A stretch of 64,000 bases of DNA from contig JAWHQI010000258.1 of the NCBI GenBank assembly GCA_033032865.1, forward strand, positions 868,001 to 932,000. The letters are read 5' to 3'. Made by a program: the position numbers and the translations under genes. The notes beneath the pieces are model-generated. The model saw only the letters and a list, made by a program, of their open reading frames with translations. It was not told the origin of the DNA and made no database searches. The stretch is from Dactylorhiza incarnata (taxonomy: Eukaryota; Streptophyta; Magnoliopsida; Asparagales; Orchidaceae). This document shows positions 24,601 to 33,142 of the stretch, one piece after another (position 1 is the first letter of the stretch; each line of letters starts with the position of its first letter).

Positions 24601-27600
24601 GTATGTGTCGATTTCTGTAATTATGCTTCATGGTAGCAACTCTTGAACCAACATAATCTAATTTGATATGTGATATGTATTGCCCCTGAATATATATGCT
24701 TCATATAATGATACTCGCGATGAGAGAAGAAAAATAGGAGCACCTCAATTAATTTAGTGTTATTAATTCTATTAAATATACTCTTATTAGGCATGATGTG
24801 GCTATCTATATAAGGGGAGGTGTAGGAGTGTGTTGGTTATCTGAGAGTTCATTTTGTATTCTCTCATTTGGAGAGGAATTCTTCGAGGGATCTTATCTCA
24901 AGAATGTCGACATGTGCTTATCTCATGAGTTTGTATCCTCTTTCAAATTTTATTGCAATCCCTAATTTTCTATATGTATCAATTGGCCTAACACTACCTT
25001 CTCCGCCTGCCGCTACCTCGACCGTTGGGATCCAACGCCCTGCTTTAGCCGACCAACATCGTTAGAAGCCTATTTCGGTTGGATTGACACTACTCACCGA
25101 CCTCCTCTCTATGGCTCAATGATCGTATTGTGCCATCCTCCCCTTTTGCGTCATCCCCTTGTCTCCTACATAATATCTGCTAACCGCCACTCACCCAATT
25201 TAGACTTTTCTTACTTATCTTATACTATACTTCACCTAGACACTTATCATTCATTGGCAAGGGAGAACTTTCTTTTATGATAAAAAACGAAAATTTGGAG
25301 AAATCGGATTCGGATAAAGAAGCAAAAGTGTTAGTTCCCCACCACCATTACCTCTCCCCTCTTTGCCCCTATTGACATAGTCAATCTCAATCATCTCATT
25401 CTCCCCCTCCCTTTGTTGACATGTTACCTCCATAAATCTGTTCACTATGTTTTTGTTCACTACACAGTGCCCAATTAAAGTGGTGATTCCGCTACACAAG
25501 GTTGCGCCTCCTCTTCCTTTCATCAATGAATCCATGCAACTCACGCTCGCCTCCTCAACTCATGATTCCTACCATTATCATCCTAAACTTGTCTTCTCAT
25601 CTTACCCACACCGTCCATATCCGCCTGCCACCTACCTTCTGCTCCGCCAGGCCCAACATGTCCTTTTTTGCACGTCCTTCCAATCCCGCCTAGACTTTCC
25701 TTCCCACGAGCGCTATTATGTTTATCATTCCTTCCTATCTGCTTTAAAACTCACACAATCCGACCCCATGTCTTTCTTTTCCTTCATTCGATCTGACCCC
25801 ACCACCTTCTTGTACATTCTACCCAACCCCATCACGTGATTCACGTCTAGCTTATTCCATATCAATCTACTCAAGGCCCATCTTTTCCACCTAGAACAAA
25901 GGATTTTATTACCACTTTATACAACCCACACCAACCGGCCTCGAGCACACAATCTCACCAACTCGATTCCCCATATTGTTTTACAACGTACCAAATCCCA
26001 CCAGTTCTCACCCACCTATGAATTTCAAAACTGACATCTAATTCCACTTTGATCCCTCCAAACCACACTATTTTCATCATTCGAGTTCCTGAGAATCTGG
26101 ATAAACAAAAGCAATCAAGGGTCTTGCTGACTCTTATTTTATTATTGTGACTCCAGTTTCCATATGCACGATCCACCGTGGTCCGTATTTGGTCCACCTT
26201 AGACCCCTGGCTGACTAGGTGATTGGAATCATGTCATACGACTGTAAAGGTCTCCATGCCTTGGATAAGTGATGATCGGGACCATTCATTTTGAGCGTAT
26301 CGTCGATTTGGGAATTTTAGTAATTTTAAATATTTTTATTGATTTTTAGTGTGTTTTTGTATGTTGCCATGATCGGAGAATCATGACCGTCCATGACATC
26401 TCTTAAGTCTATAAATAGGGATAAGGGCCTCCATTTACAGGGATTGGAAGTTTGAGGAAAATTCAGAGTTGAAGCCTAAAACTAATTGCCTAGAACCTCT
26501 CCTTTCTTCCCCTTGGTGGCCGTCCTCCCCTTTTCCCCTTCCATCCTCTTTATCGGCCACCATCTCCATCCCTCCATTGCTGGCCATCACCACTTGGCCG
26601 GCCACCCCTGCCCACCTCCACCTTCTCACTACACCTAACTACAGTAATTATCATTAACTACCTTTGTTACCTCCTAACTATCCAATAACCATCCTTCAGG
26701 CAATATCTTGTGTGTGCATGCTTATAGGCTATACTTGTTGCCTAGTTTGGAATTCTACTTGAATATAATGTCTCGTGATATTATTTATAATCTTTATTGT
26801 TGCAAGCAAGTTTGTAAATATTGGATGTCAACGACATGTCTAATTGAGTTTTATAATGTCGGATGTCGGAGACATATCGGTGATATTTTAAAATATATAT
26901 TTTCTTATCTCATAAATAAAAATATATATAAAGTATAATTATATATTTTAAAAGTAAAAAAATTCAACATTAAAAGTAGACAGATTGTGTCATGTACATT
27001 AAAAATATAAATTAGAAGAGTACCCAAAATAAAATAAATAAAATATTAGTAATATACTAAGACTACTACTAACAAACATCCAAGACAAGTACCAATAGAT
27101 TAAATTATGAAATATATTTAACATTATATAATAATTTTATTTAAATAATACTAACTTTTATAAAAAAAGTAAAGTAGATTTAGAAGTTATTTCTTCTTAA
27201 TTGATAATAAGACTTCTTTGCTTACCAAAATTGTATCCAAAGCTAAAAATTATTAACTAATATCGTGTAATGTGTTTTATTATTTTCTTTGACAATAACA
27301 AATAAATATATATTACAAACTGATTATACAAACATGATTATAAGAATAAATATTTATGAAAGTGAGTCAAACAATAAGTCTAATCAATTTAATCATGTAT
27401 AATTGATTAATGTAATACATGGAGACGATTTATGCTTGTATATTGCTAATACAACATAAAATAAAATAGCAAATGATATTTTCAAAATTCTAATATGTTG
27501 ACCTATATTTTACAAATGAACATGATTTATTTTTCAGAAGAATTTTTTTTCATTCTGTCCTTAAATGTCGGTGGACATGTCAGACATGTCGGTGGACATG

Positions 27601-29504
27601 TCTGACATGTCGGAGGACATGTCTGACATGTCGGAGGACATTTAAAATATTGGTTGCCAGTTTAGTTGTGAGATATTTAGATGCCATATAGGCATTTCAA
27701 TTAGTCTTCCGGTACCTCATTAGAACCAAACCCCTACGCCACACAATAAGAGAAACCTGAATACTCAATTCATCCTGCCTTGGGGGCTAGGCAAAATTTC
27801 AGAAGATGAACAGTGTCATAGATACTTTTTCAACATCAGCTCCGAACGTTAGTGTCTCTTTAACGATTACCAGGACTCGCCGTAGCACATAAGTCTTCCT
27901 GCACACATTCCACGGTTTTCTTTCTACCTCTCCAGGGCACAACCTAACGCTTTTATTAAGAGAATCGACGTTGGGGAAATGTCGAGATATTTTGGTGGGA
28001 TGTATTGATATATGTACATGTTCTATGTACAACGAGAGAAGAAGATTATGAGCATCCCCATTAGTTATCTTTTATTAATTATATTAAACAAGTATTTTAT
28101 TTTATCGTCTTGCTGATCGTGCCATCTCCACCTATATAAGGGGAGGTGTAGGAGAGTGCTGGTTATCTTAGAGTTCATTTTGTATTCTCTGCTGCAAATG
28201 TATTCATCTATTGCCTTAAATATTGTTTTTCCTGTTCTTCTTGGCCGATTTCGTTGTCTTGAAATGACAGAGAGACTACTGCGTCGTTCGGATATTTAGC
28301 GTTAATAAATGTTATTTTGATCTTCTTTTTTTACGAATCTGCTGCGACTTTGAGCGTTATTTAGATCATTTACTTTTAGAAAAAATTCGATTTGAATCAT
28401 TTTCCCATCCATGTTCATTTATGTTTATTGAATGTAAAATGAAGTAAATGGTTAAAATGATTCAAAGTAAAAAAAATTACTTAAATGATCCTAATCTACG
28501 AAGCACCGATATTTTCTTGAGGGTCACGTACCCGTACTGGATACATATCATGTGCCGGGGTGTACCCGATTCTCAGCGGATACACCTGTTACTATAGTCT
28601 GTAGATTATGATAGGAGTATGTTTTCTAAAGTAAACAAAAGACTTATGGTTGTCTTTTAGAAAAGAAAAAATTGTGACTCATAAATCCAACTAGCAGTGT
28701 TTATTATAGCAACAAAATGTGCTTTAGATTAAGTATTTTTTTCTTCGTTAAAGCTATAAAGAATTTGATTTTAAAAAAATTATTTTGTTGTTTTACTATA
28801 TCTATAAGGATTTTCTACTTGTTTGACATGAATTTTTCTACGTTTTATATTCTTAAAACAAAGGGGTTGTGTATATACACACACGTGCACCTAAAGAGGT
28901 AGTGTTTATTTTTTTGTTTCATCGAATGATGATAAATTTCTCATTATTTTCAGCATATTCAATTTGAACCACCCCTTGTGCTTCAACTCTCCAACCTTTT
29001 CCATTCAAACAGGATGCAGTGAACAACGTCAAGCAGCAGTGCAGCGACTTCATCATGACCAGAAACATTCAAAGCCGTGAAATGATCGAGGACGTGCAGA
29101 GACAAATGGCGGGGCTGAGCTTCTCCTCGGGGCATCCCAATCTCCAGCGGAACGCCTCCCAGCCACCTGTGGACCCACAACCTCCGCCGCGCGCCTCCCC
29201 CGCTCCGCCGCCATACCATAACCCGCAGGGCGAGCACCCAGGTCCAGGATTCACTCCGCCCTACACAAATTACTCTCAGCAGCAGCAGCCGCCTTATCAT
29301 GGCCCAGCAGGCCAGTACCAGCAGTATGGTCAGCAGCAGCCCGGCCCCAGCCCCGACTACGGTCAGCCAGCCTACCCAGGCTGGCGGGGCCCATATTATA
29401 ACATGCAGATGCCGGGTTCCGGCCATCCGCAGCAACAGCAGCCGCCGTTCAATGGGCCGCCCCAGTATTATCCTCATCAGGGCGGGTACTATCGACCCCA
29501 GTAG
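6658..29504 (+). CDS. ALIX: ALIX homologue (BRO1/V-domain ESCRT-associated protein), 3' part
   Basis: Five exons splice in frame: 6658-6726, 7319-7459, 12490-12538, 24497-24600 and 29013-29504 (TAG stop), all with GT-AG borders, giving 283 residues. The first four encode the end of the coiled V domain ([17 protein letters not shown], then [36 protein letters not shown]). The last exon starts with VKQQCSDF and MIEDVQRQM and then becomes a Pro/Gln/Tyr-rich tail with APPPYH and many QQQ and GYY motifs ending YYRPQ. This matches plant ALIX, a cytosolic/endosomal adaptor that bridges ESCRT-III and deubiquitination during multivesicular-body sorting. The N-terminal BRO1 domain lies left of the window. 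An AATAAA at 29699 could serve polyadenylation. Introns are 0.6, 5.0, 12.0 and 4.4 kb and full of transposons, yet no exon is broken. Confidence 0.92.
7690..7900 (+). repeat. TATA-bearing module, copy 1
   Basis: The module contains CATGATCGGAGAATCAT, then ACCGTCCATGA, then AGTCTATAAATAG, and about 40 bp later a TTGAGTGAAAA-type motif. It aligns without gaps over about 120 bp with 26341-26460. It looks like the U3-R part of an LTR or the promoter of a retroelement. It lies directly upstream of the LINE fragment in ALIX intron DNA. Confidence 0.6.
7914..9475 (+). mobile_element. RTE-clade LINE, 5'-truncated, interrupted by a MITE
   Basis: The LINE starts within the reverse transcriptase (an [15 protein letters not shown] reading at about 7930), continues after the MITE with [11 protein letters not shown] and the active site LLFADDIVL (about 8660-8700), and runs to the C-terminal region with [13 protein letters not shown] and [14 protein letters not shown] (9134-9240). 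The 3' end has the usual plant RTE tail: an ATATAGCCGACCCCACC-type motif, then GGATAAAGGCTTGAGTGTTGTTG at the 3' terminus. In-frame stops (for example near 8872, 8969 and 9132) and frame changes make it inactive. 5' truncation is typical of LINE insertion. Confidence 0.85.
8027..8522. mobile_element. hAT-type MITE, GC-rich
   Basis: A 496-bp non-coding element of GGCCCGG-rich DNA is flanked by a perfect 8-bp target-site duplication GACCAGGG (8019-8026 and 8523-8530). The ends are imperfect inverted repeats (CAGACGTGTTCAAAAAAACC at the left; TAGCCCTGTCCAAAAAGCCC on the opposite strand at the right). An 8-bp duplication is the hAT signature. Removing the element and one duplication rejoins the LINE reading frame exactly. 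Confidence 0.85.
9476..9973. other. Intronic AT-rich DNA between LINE and LTR element
   Basis: No gene is seen. The 9780-9900 part has faint resemblance to 5750-5830, so this may be a remnant of the same decayed element family. It ends with GATTG, the left target-site copy of the next element. Confidence 0.35.
9974..10359 (+). repeat. 5' LTR of the non-autonomous element
   Basis: The 386-bp LTR starts TGTTATGGGCG and ends GTGGGCCCA. A TATA-like TATAATCTATTTAAAG lies near 10165. It carries one copy of the GTCTTTAGGTC(G/A)TAGTCC unit that is repeated in the partner. Confidence 0.8.
11582..12022 (+). repeat. 3' LTR of the non-autonomous element
   Basis: At 441 bp it is longer than its partner, mainly because the 20-21-bp unit TCATAGTCCTTGTCTTTAGG is present in three tandem copies (11700-11765). 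Substitutions scattered through the rest show the insertion is not very recent. Confidence 0.8.
12135..12482 (+). repeat. Tandem duplication at the end of an ALIX intron
   Basis: Two copies of about 165-180 bp (12135-12298 and 12299-12482) start ACATTGTTTATC and end TTTAAATATCTTA. The second copy runs to within 8 bp of the exon at 12490, so it supplies the present polypyrimidine and branch region. A GTGTGTGT expansion lies in copy 2. Confidence 0.75.
12698..13300. mobile_element. Inverted-repeat DNA element of about 0.6 kb
   Basis: The ends form an inverted repeat of about 35 bp sharing ATTGTTAAGTGC, CTACAATTT and GCTAT(A/G)TGCAC. The sequence is bounded by TAAA on both sides, but a precise duplication cannot be fixed. 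The GC-rich middle contains repeated (T/C)GGAGAAGGAAGTT units. No transposase is seen; it is a MITE-like element of undetermined superfamily. Confidence 0.6.
13411..13713 (+). repeat. Tandem duplication, period 163 bp
   Basis: 13411-13551 and 13574-13713 share GTGAA(T/C)CAAAA, GGCTACATAAACCAATTATCAA and ATATGATATGAGACTAAAT in the same order, with moderate divergence. It is non-coding intron sequence immediately left of the copia element. Confidence 0.75.
13743..13884 (-). repeat. 3' LTR of the copia element
   Basis: The 142-bp LTR reads TGTTAAAAG...CCAACA on the minus strand. It clearly pairs with 23525-23673 but has many substitutions and small indels, indicating an old insertion. Confidence 0.85.
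13885..14320 (-). pseudogene. copia RNase H fragment right of the nested element
   Basis: On the minus strand, readings such as [64 protein letters not shown] (given here only as an ordered set of motifs spread over 14310-14030) and the closing [14 protein letters not shown] (from 14011) match the copia RNase H domain and the pol C-terminus. Stops and frameshifts are frequent. The domain begins abruptly at 14320, where the truncated LTR of the nested gypsy element starts. Confidence 0.8.
14321..18744 (-). pseudogene. Reina-like gag-pol polyprotein, broken by two TAG codons
   Basis: The reading runs in one frame from 18744 to 14321 and is interrupted by TAG at 18195-18193 and 17044-17042. Both sit where a Gln codon CAG is expected (AML*KLRQKG and PHI*KAEIER). 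Motifs in order: gag ([15 protein letters not shown]), knuckle [14 protein letters not shown], protease [15 protein letters not shown] ([27 protein letters not shown]), RNase H ([14 protein letters not shown]), integrase zinc finger ([21 protein letters not shown]), and integrase core ([19 protein letters not shown]). The chromodomain includes [10 protein letters not shown] and NSWVNL. In the integrase core the usual HPQTDGQ-type segment before the catalytic Glu is absent ([15 protein letters not shown] near 15150), a small in-frame deletion. The copy is inactive. Confidence 0.9.
18807..19235 (-). pseudogene. Reina-like gag N-terminus
   Basis: The frame opens with [18 protein letters not shown], a charged coiled-coil-like start usual for gypsy gag, 90 bp after the primer site. 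A frameshift between 18807 and 18744 separates it from the rest of gag-pol. Confidence 0.65.
19326..19654 (-). repeat. 5' LTR of the Reina-like element
   Basis: The 329-bp LTR contains two tandem stem-loops made from GGGGCTGAACC...GGTTCAGCCCC (19503-19529) and a similar one at 19553-19578, and a run of 15 C (19485-19499). The first 59 bp are shared with 14321-14379. Confidence 0.85.
19655..23524 (-). pseudogene. copia gag, integrase and RT fragments left by nesting
   Basis: On the minus strand from right to left: gag with [20 protein letters not shown] (22890-22820) and QTVVQ-type downstream text to 22304; GAG-pre-integrase with [16 protein letters not shown] (about 21700); integrase C-terminal region with VFGCVAFAH and KCVFVGYA (21030-20940); RT start [14 protein letters not shown] (about 20420), [14 protein letters not shown] (20130), and [10 protein letters not shown] (19810). 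The text stops at 19655 where the gypsy LTR begins. Numerous stops and frameshifts show it is dead. Confidence 0.85.
23525..23673 (-). repeat. 5' LTR of the copia element
   Basis: The 149-bp LTR pairs with 13743-13884 and ends CCAACA on the minus strand, next to the degenerate primer site. Confidence 0.85.
24722..24865 (+). repeat. Promoter-bearing repeat, copy 1 of a pair
   Basis: This shares GAGAGAAGAA, then TATATAAGGGGAGGTGTAGGAG (read in two halves) and GAGTTCATTTTGTATTCTCT with 28033-28191, in the same orientation. It is probably the U3-R part of a decayed LTR. Homology stops after TATTCTCT in both copies. Confidence 0.55.
26290..26470 (+). repeat. TATA-bearing module, copy 2
   Basis: It aligns without gaps with 7741-7860: CATGATCGGAGAATCATGACC, GTCCATGACA, AGTCTATAAATAGGGATA and TTTGAGGAAAA follow in the same order and spacing. 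It is followed by a C/T-rich leader-like stretch (26480-26640). Confidence 0.6.
26815..27655. mobile_element. AT-rich inverted-repeat element with a GACATGTC minisatellite
   Basis: The two ends share ATATT, ATGTC and CGACATGTC in opposite orientation (26816-26840 and 27615-27655). The interior is very AT-rich and non-coding. Close to the right end a 21-bp unit (GTCGG(T/A)GGACATGTC(A/T)GACAT) is repeated about 3.7 times (27567-27642). The structure suggests a non-autonomous DNA element with subterminal repeats; superfamily and exact ends are uncertain. Confidence 0.45.
27567..27642 (+). repeat. 21-bp minisatellite
   Basis: There are three full copies plus a partial one, differing at one or two positions. 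Each contains two overlapping-type palindromes GACATGTC. Confidence 0.85.
28033..28191 (+). repeat. Promoter-bearing repeat, copy 2 of a pair
   Basis: Partner of 24722-24865, with the same TATATAAGGGGAGG box and downstream GAGTTCATTTTGTATTCTCT. The 3.2 kb between them holds no recognisable Pol motif. Confidence 0.55.
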
Positions 29505-31254
29505 AGTTAGTTGCACGCCCGATGCTTATCCTGAATATATATATGTATAAACACTATTCGGCATAAACCTGTGTGATTGTTTCTTGTTTTTTTACTTTGG
29601 GGGAATATGTGAGAGATTTGTAAATAACTCTTCATAGTTCGCTTGTTTTATGATTTTTTTTAATATTTTAGTTATTTTATAACTAAAATTTTATTTTAAT
29701 AAAAGATCTTATAGTTAATTATATTATAATTTAGAGCTCTTTTTAGGCTATTGTTGTTAGTATTGTTGTAGTAGCAACATCAAATGCATCCTCATGCTCC
29801 CATTACACTCAATCAGGGTTATGTTTATATTTTTACCAGCATCATTCTTTTGATGTCCTTGACTCAAAAATAATCTTTAAATTTTTTATCACGACAAAAA
29901 TACTTTCGGGATAAGCCTATCAATTACCCGTGCCTAAGGTGCCTGCTTATATTTTCCTATTTTATATTACAAACAATCGTGTGCCCCGAGTTCCTTTATG
30001 CCCCAACACAACAATACCCTCATCATTCATTGTCTTTGGAAACTTTGATTCACCGAATATAAAACTTAATAAAAATTGAGGAGATATACTATAAAGTTAC
30101 TTATAAAAATGTAAAAATATATATAATTAAGAGAATTAAAAAGATGAAATCTTCTTTGAGTGTTTTTCTCTTATATATAATATAGATATAACTAAGGTGA
30201 TAAAAAGGTATTTGATATTAACTAAAGCCATGCAACAAAATTTAAACTCATTTAAGACTAATAATATGTACACACACAAACACACAAGAGAAAACCAGTA
30301 ATTTACTCAAAATTTAGTTGAAGTTTGATATAAAATAATAGAAAAAATATTTTAATTTTTATCAAATGCCAAAGAGTAATATAATAATTAGTTAAATCTC
30401 AAACAACAACAAAATAATAATTAGCAAAAATAACTAGTTTTAATACCTTCAAGTAAAAAAGTGTCTATATAGCAGGTGGGCTGCGACTTCTTAACTCTAA
30501 CGAGAGGAATTGGCCAAAAAGGGTGGGGAAAGATGAACATGGAAGGAATGAATATAAGGAAATAACTATCTACTTTGGATTAACATAATATTCAATGTCT
30601 CTATTACAACATTAATCCGGTATTTATAACCCTTAATCCAAAAAGCTAGTTGATTCGACTTTAAATCTGAACCGTTGGTACTTCTCAAAATGGTCTGCCT
30701 GGTTGGATGAAAAGCAAAGTCTGCACTCCATTGGATGACCGTTACAATTTACAAATTAATCAGTTTGCTCATTTTCAAACAAAATTCAAACCATACTATG
30801 ACAGATTAACTTTACACTATTTTATTACATTTTCCCGCTTTGATTCCCTTCCTAAAAATGCAACTATAATAATAATAATAATAATTCAGAGAGCAGTAAC
30901 TGTGAATTCATAGTTCTGGCGTGTCGTCCAACGGTCGATTCCACCCGAACCCTTCACTCGAACGTTAGAAGAGAACCGTTGACGGAAATTGACATCTTCT
31001 AGCCGTTAGGAGGATTCAAAATCTCCACCAGATAATCTGTAACTGGAAATGAAAATAAAAACCAATTTATTATTCTTTTTATTCGGTAGCAGGTGCCGTA
31101 CCCTCCCGCCCGTTGGCCGAAAATTTTAAAACCCGCTCACGAAACCATCCTCGATTCCCGTGCCCGATTCCCCGGTCATTTTATAGACCCTAACTTTTCT
31201 CTTTTTCTCCCTCACATTTTCTCTTCCTCTTCAGATCCGAGGACAAGCCAAACA
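29505..31254. other. Intergenic region between ALIX and the Ser/Arg-rich gene
   Basis: AT-rich DNA with the putative ALIX poly(A) signal AATAAA (29699) and a short (AAT)n repeat near 30868. The stretch 31180-31254 is pyrimidine-rich, with TTTTATAG upstream, as expected for a leader of the next gene. I see no other gene. Confidence 0.5.
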
Positions 31255-33142
31255 ATGGGCGTCTGCTTCAGCAAGAAGGGTGGCGAAACTTCATCCCCCA
31301 CCAAAGTTCCCTCCAACGATTTATCCAAAGAGAAGTGTGCAGCGACGAAAGAAGAGAAGAAGAAACCCGAGGTAACGGAGAAGCGGCCGCCGCCGCCGCT
31401 CTTTGCCGACGTCGTTCCTTCCTCGAGTGCAGGGAAGGTTTCTTGCGTTGGAGAAGAGAGAGAGGGGAAGAAAGCGGAGACCCCTGTGAAGAAATGCTCG
31501 CAGTTTGAGGAGGAAAGGGGAGGCAAAGCTCCCGTCAACATAGAAATTCCCGGTGAGAAGCTGCCAGCGCCGCTGAGAACCTCAAGCTGCACTAAGGAGG
31601 AGGTTGACGCCATCCTCATCCAATGCGGGCGCCTCAGCCGCAGTTCCTCCGGTAAGACTTCTAAAGAGACAATCGGAATCGGCGGGAACAGGAGGTACTC
31701 TGGTTCGAAGAGAAGCTATGATTTTGACGACGAGAAGAGGAGAGATGAGGAGGAGGAGCAGGATAAACCGGTGCCCAGACCTTCACCTCGCCGGCGAACT
31801 CCCAACAGAGAGAGGTCCGGAAGCAGAGAAAGAAGAGTGAGCAGATCTCCTGGAAGAAGATCGGACGGCCCTGTCTTCCCCGCCTCTGTTTCCGACAAGC
31901 AGAAACAGCAGCCTGCCAAGATGGTCTCAGTGCCTGCAAGAGAAAAAGGAGCTCCGTTTGTGAATGGAGAAACAGGGGGTGGGAATTTCGGTATAAAAAG
32001 AGTCACAGCTTCTCCGAGATCCCGGTCACCGGCGAACACCACCAGGATCTCGAATGAGAACCCCCAGCCTCAATCCCTGAGTAGAAATTCCTCGAGGAAG
32101 ACGGATCAGTCCCCTTGCAGGAGAAATCCACTGACTGAGATGGAAGATAACTCCCTCAAAAATCAGAATGGAAGCACAACCAGCACATTTCAGAAGAGCA
32201 GAGCGATGGATGAAGGGATGAAGAAGCAGCAGGTAAAAGCACAATTTACTCTTCTCTATAACTCTATTCTTTCTCCACTGACTTTAGGTCTAATGTTAGA
32301 ATCCCGGCTCTAAGCAGCTGCAGAAAGAAAAACAGGACACAATGAAGGCAGTGAATCAAGTAATGGATGCAAAGACAGCAAACAATGGGGAAGAAAACAT
32401 CAACAACCCAAGAACTCTAACAAGAACCAGATCATCAAGAAGATCATCCCGTGATCTCGACAACAATCCAGTAGTCAACCCAACAACATCCTATGCTTCC
32501 TTTCTGCTTGAAGACATCCAGACCCAACAGCAGCTGCAGCAGCAGAACACGGCCTTCTCCCTCCCGGCCTGCATATCCAAGGCCTGTTCCATCCTCGATG
32601 CAGTCGCAGATCTCAACTCCTCTTGTTCCGATCGCCGGAGCTACGATGCAGAGAAATCTAGCACTAACATCAACAGGAATGTGGGGTTTATGGCGAGGGG
32701 ATTGTTGACAAGAAGGGAGCAATCCATAGAGTCGGAGTTGGAGGTGAAAGATGATCTAATGGAGCCATGCCTCCACAAATATGTTACAGTTAGGCAAATG
32801 GGGAGGGAGACGGATCACCAGGAATCCGCCGGAAGCAATAGTGTTGAGGGGCTGCCATGGACTTCTTCTCTGTGGGATATGAACTCAGTTGATTCAGCAT
32901 GCGGAACATCTTTAACTGGTAACTGGAAAGACGTCGAGGTTGAGGATGAAGTTGAGGATGAAGGAATCCAGCAGCAGCGGAGCTCATGGCGGAGATCGGG
33001 GTCTGCTTCTGGCAGAAAGAGCCCGACGGGAAAGAAGAGGGAGTTTGTTAGGCGGCAGGTGCAGCAAGGCGGCGGCCATGGAGGCGGAGGAGGGAACGGG
33101 AGGAGTGCATTCTCACTTCCTGTTTCTGCTGCAACCTTCTGA
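31255..33142 (+). CDS. Ser/Arg-rich, putatively N-acylated protein (At1g65710-like)
   Basis: Two exons: 31255-32232 and about 32315-33142 (TGA). The donor is CAG|GTAAAA; the acceptor may be the AG at 32313-32314 or the one at 32322-32323, both in phase. The product is about 600 residues. It starts MGVCFSKKG, a good N-myristoylation and palmitoylation signal (Gly2, Cys4), so membrane association is likely. Conserved family blocks are EEVDAILIQCGRLSRSS at about residue 115, an Arg/Ser-Pro stretch (residues about 175-205), and LTRTRSSRRSSRDLDNNP early in exon 2. The C-terminus is basic, then Gly-rich. This layout matches the uncharacterised plant family around At1g65710; the biochemical function is unknown. 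The ATG at 31255 is preferred over the in-frame upstream ATG at 31093 because of the acylation signal and the pyrimidine-rich leader before it. Confidence 0.78.

Noticed and set aside
27567..27642. Regular 21-bp array resembling a CRISPR array
   Set aside because: Units are contiguous with no spacers, and the genome is plant nuclear; it is a minisatellite.
28983..29550. Open frames opposite and overlapping the last ALIX exon
   Set aside because: They are shadows of the GC-rich, repeat-like Pro/Gln tail of ALIX.
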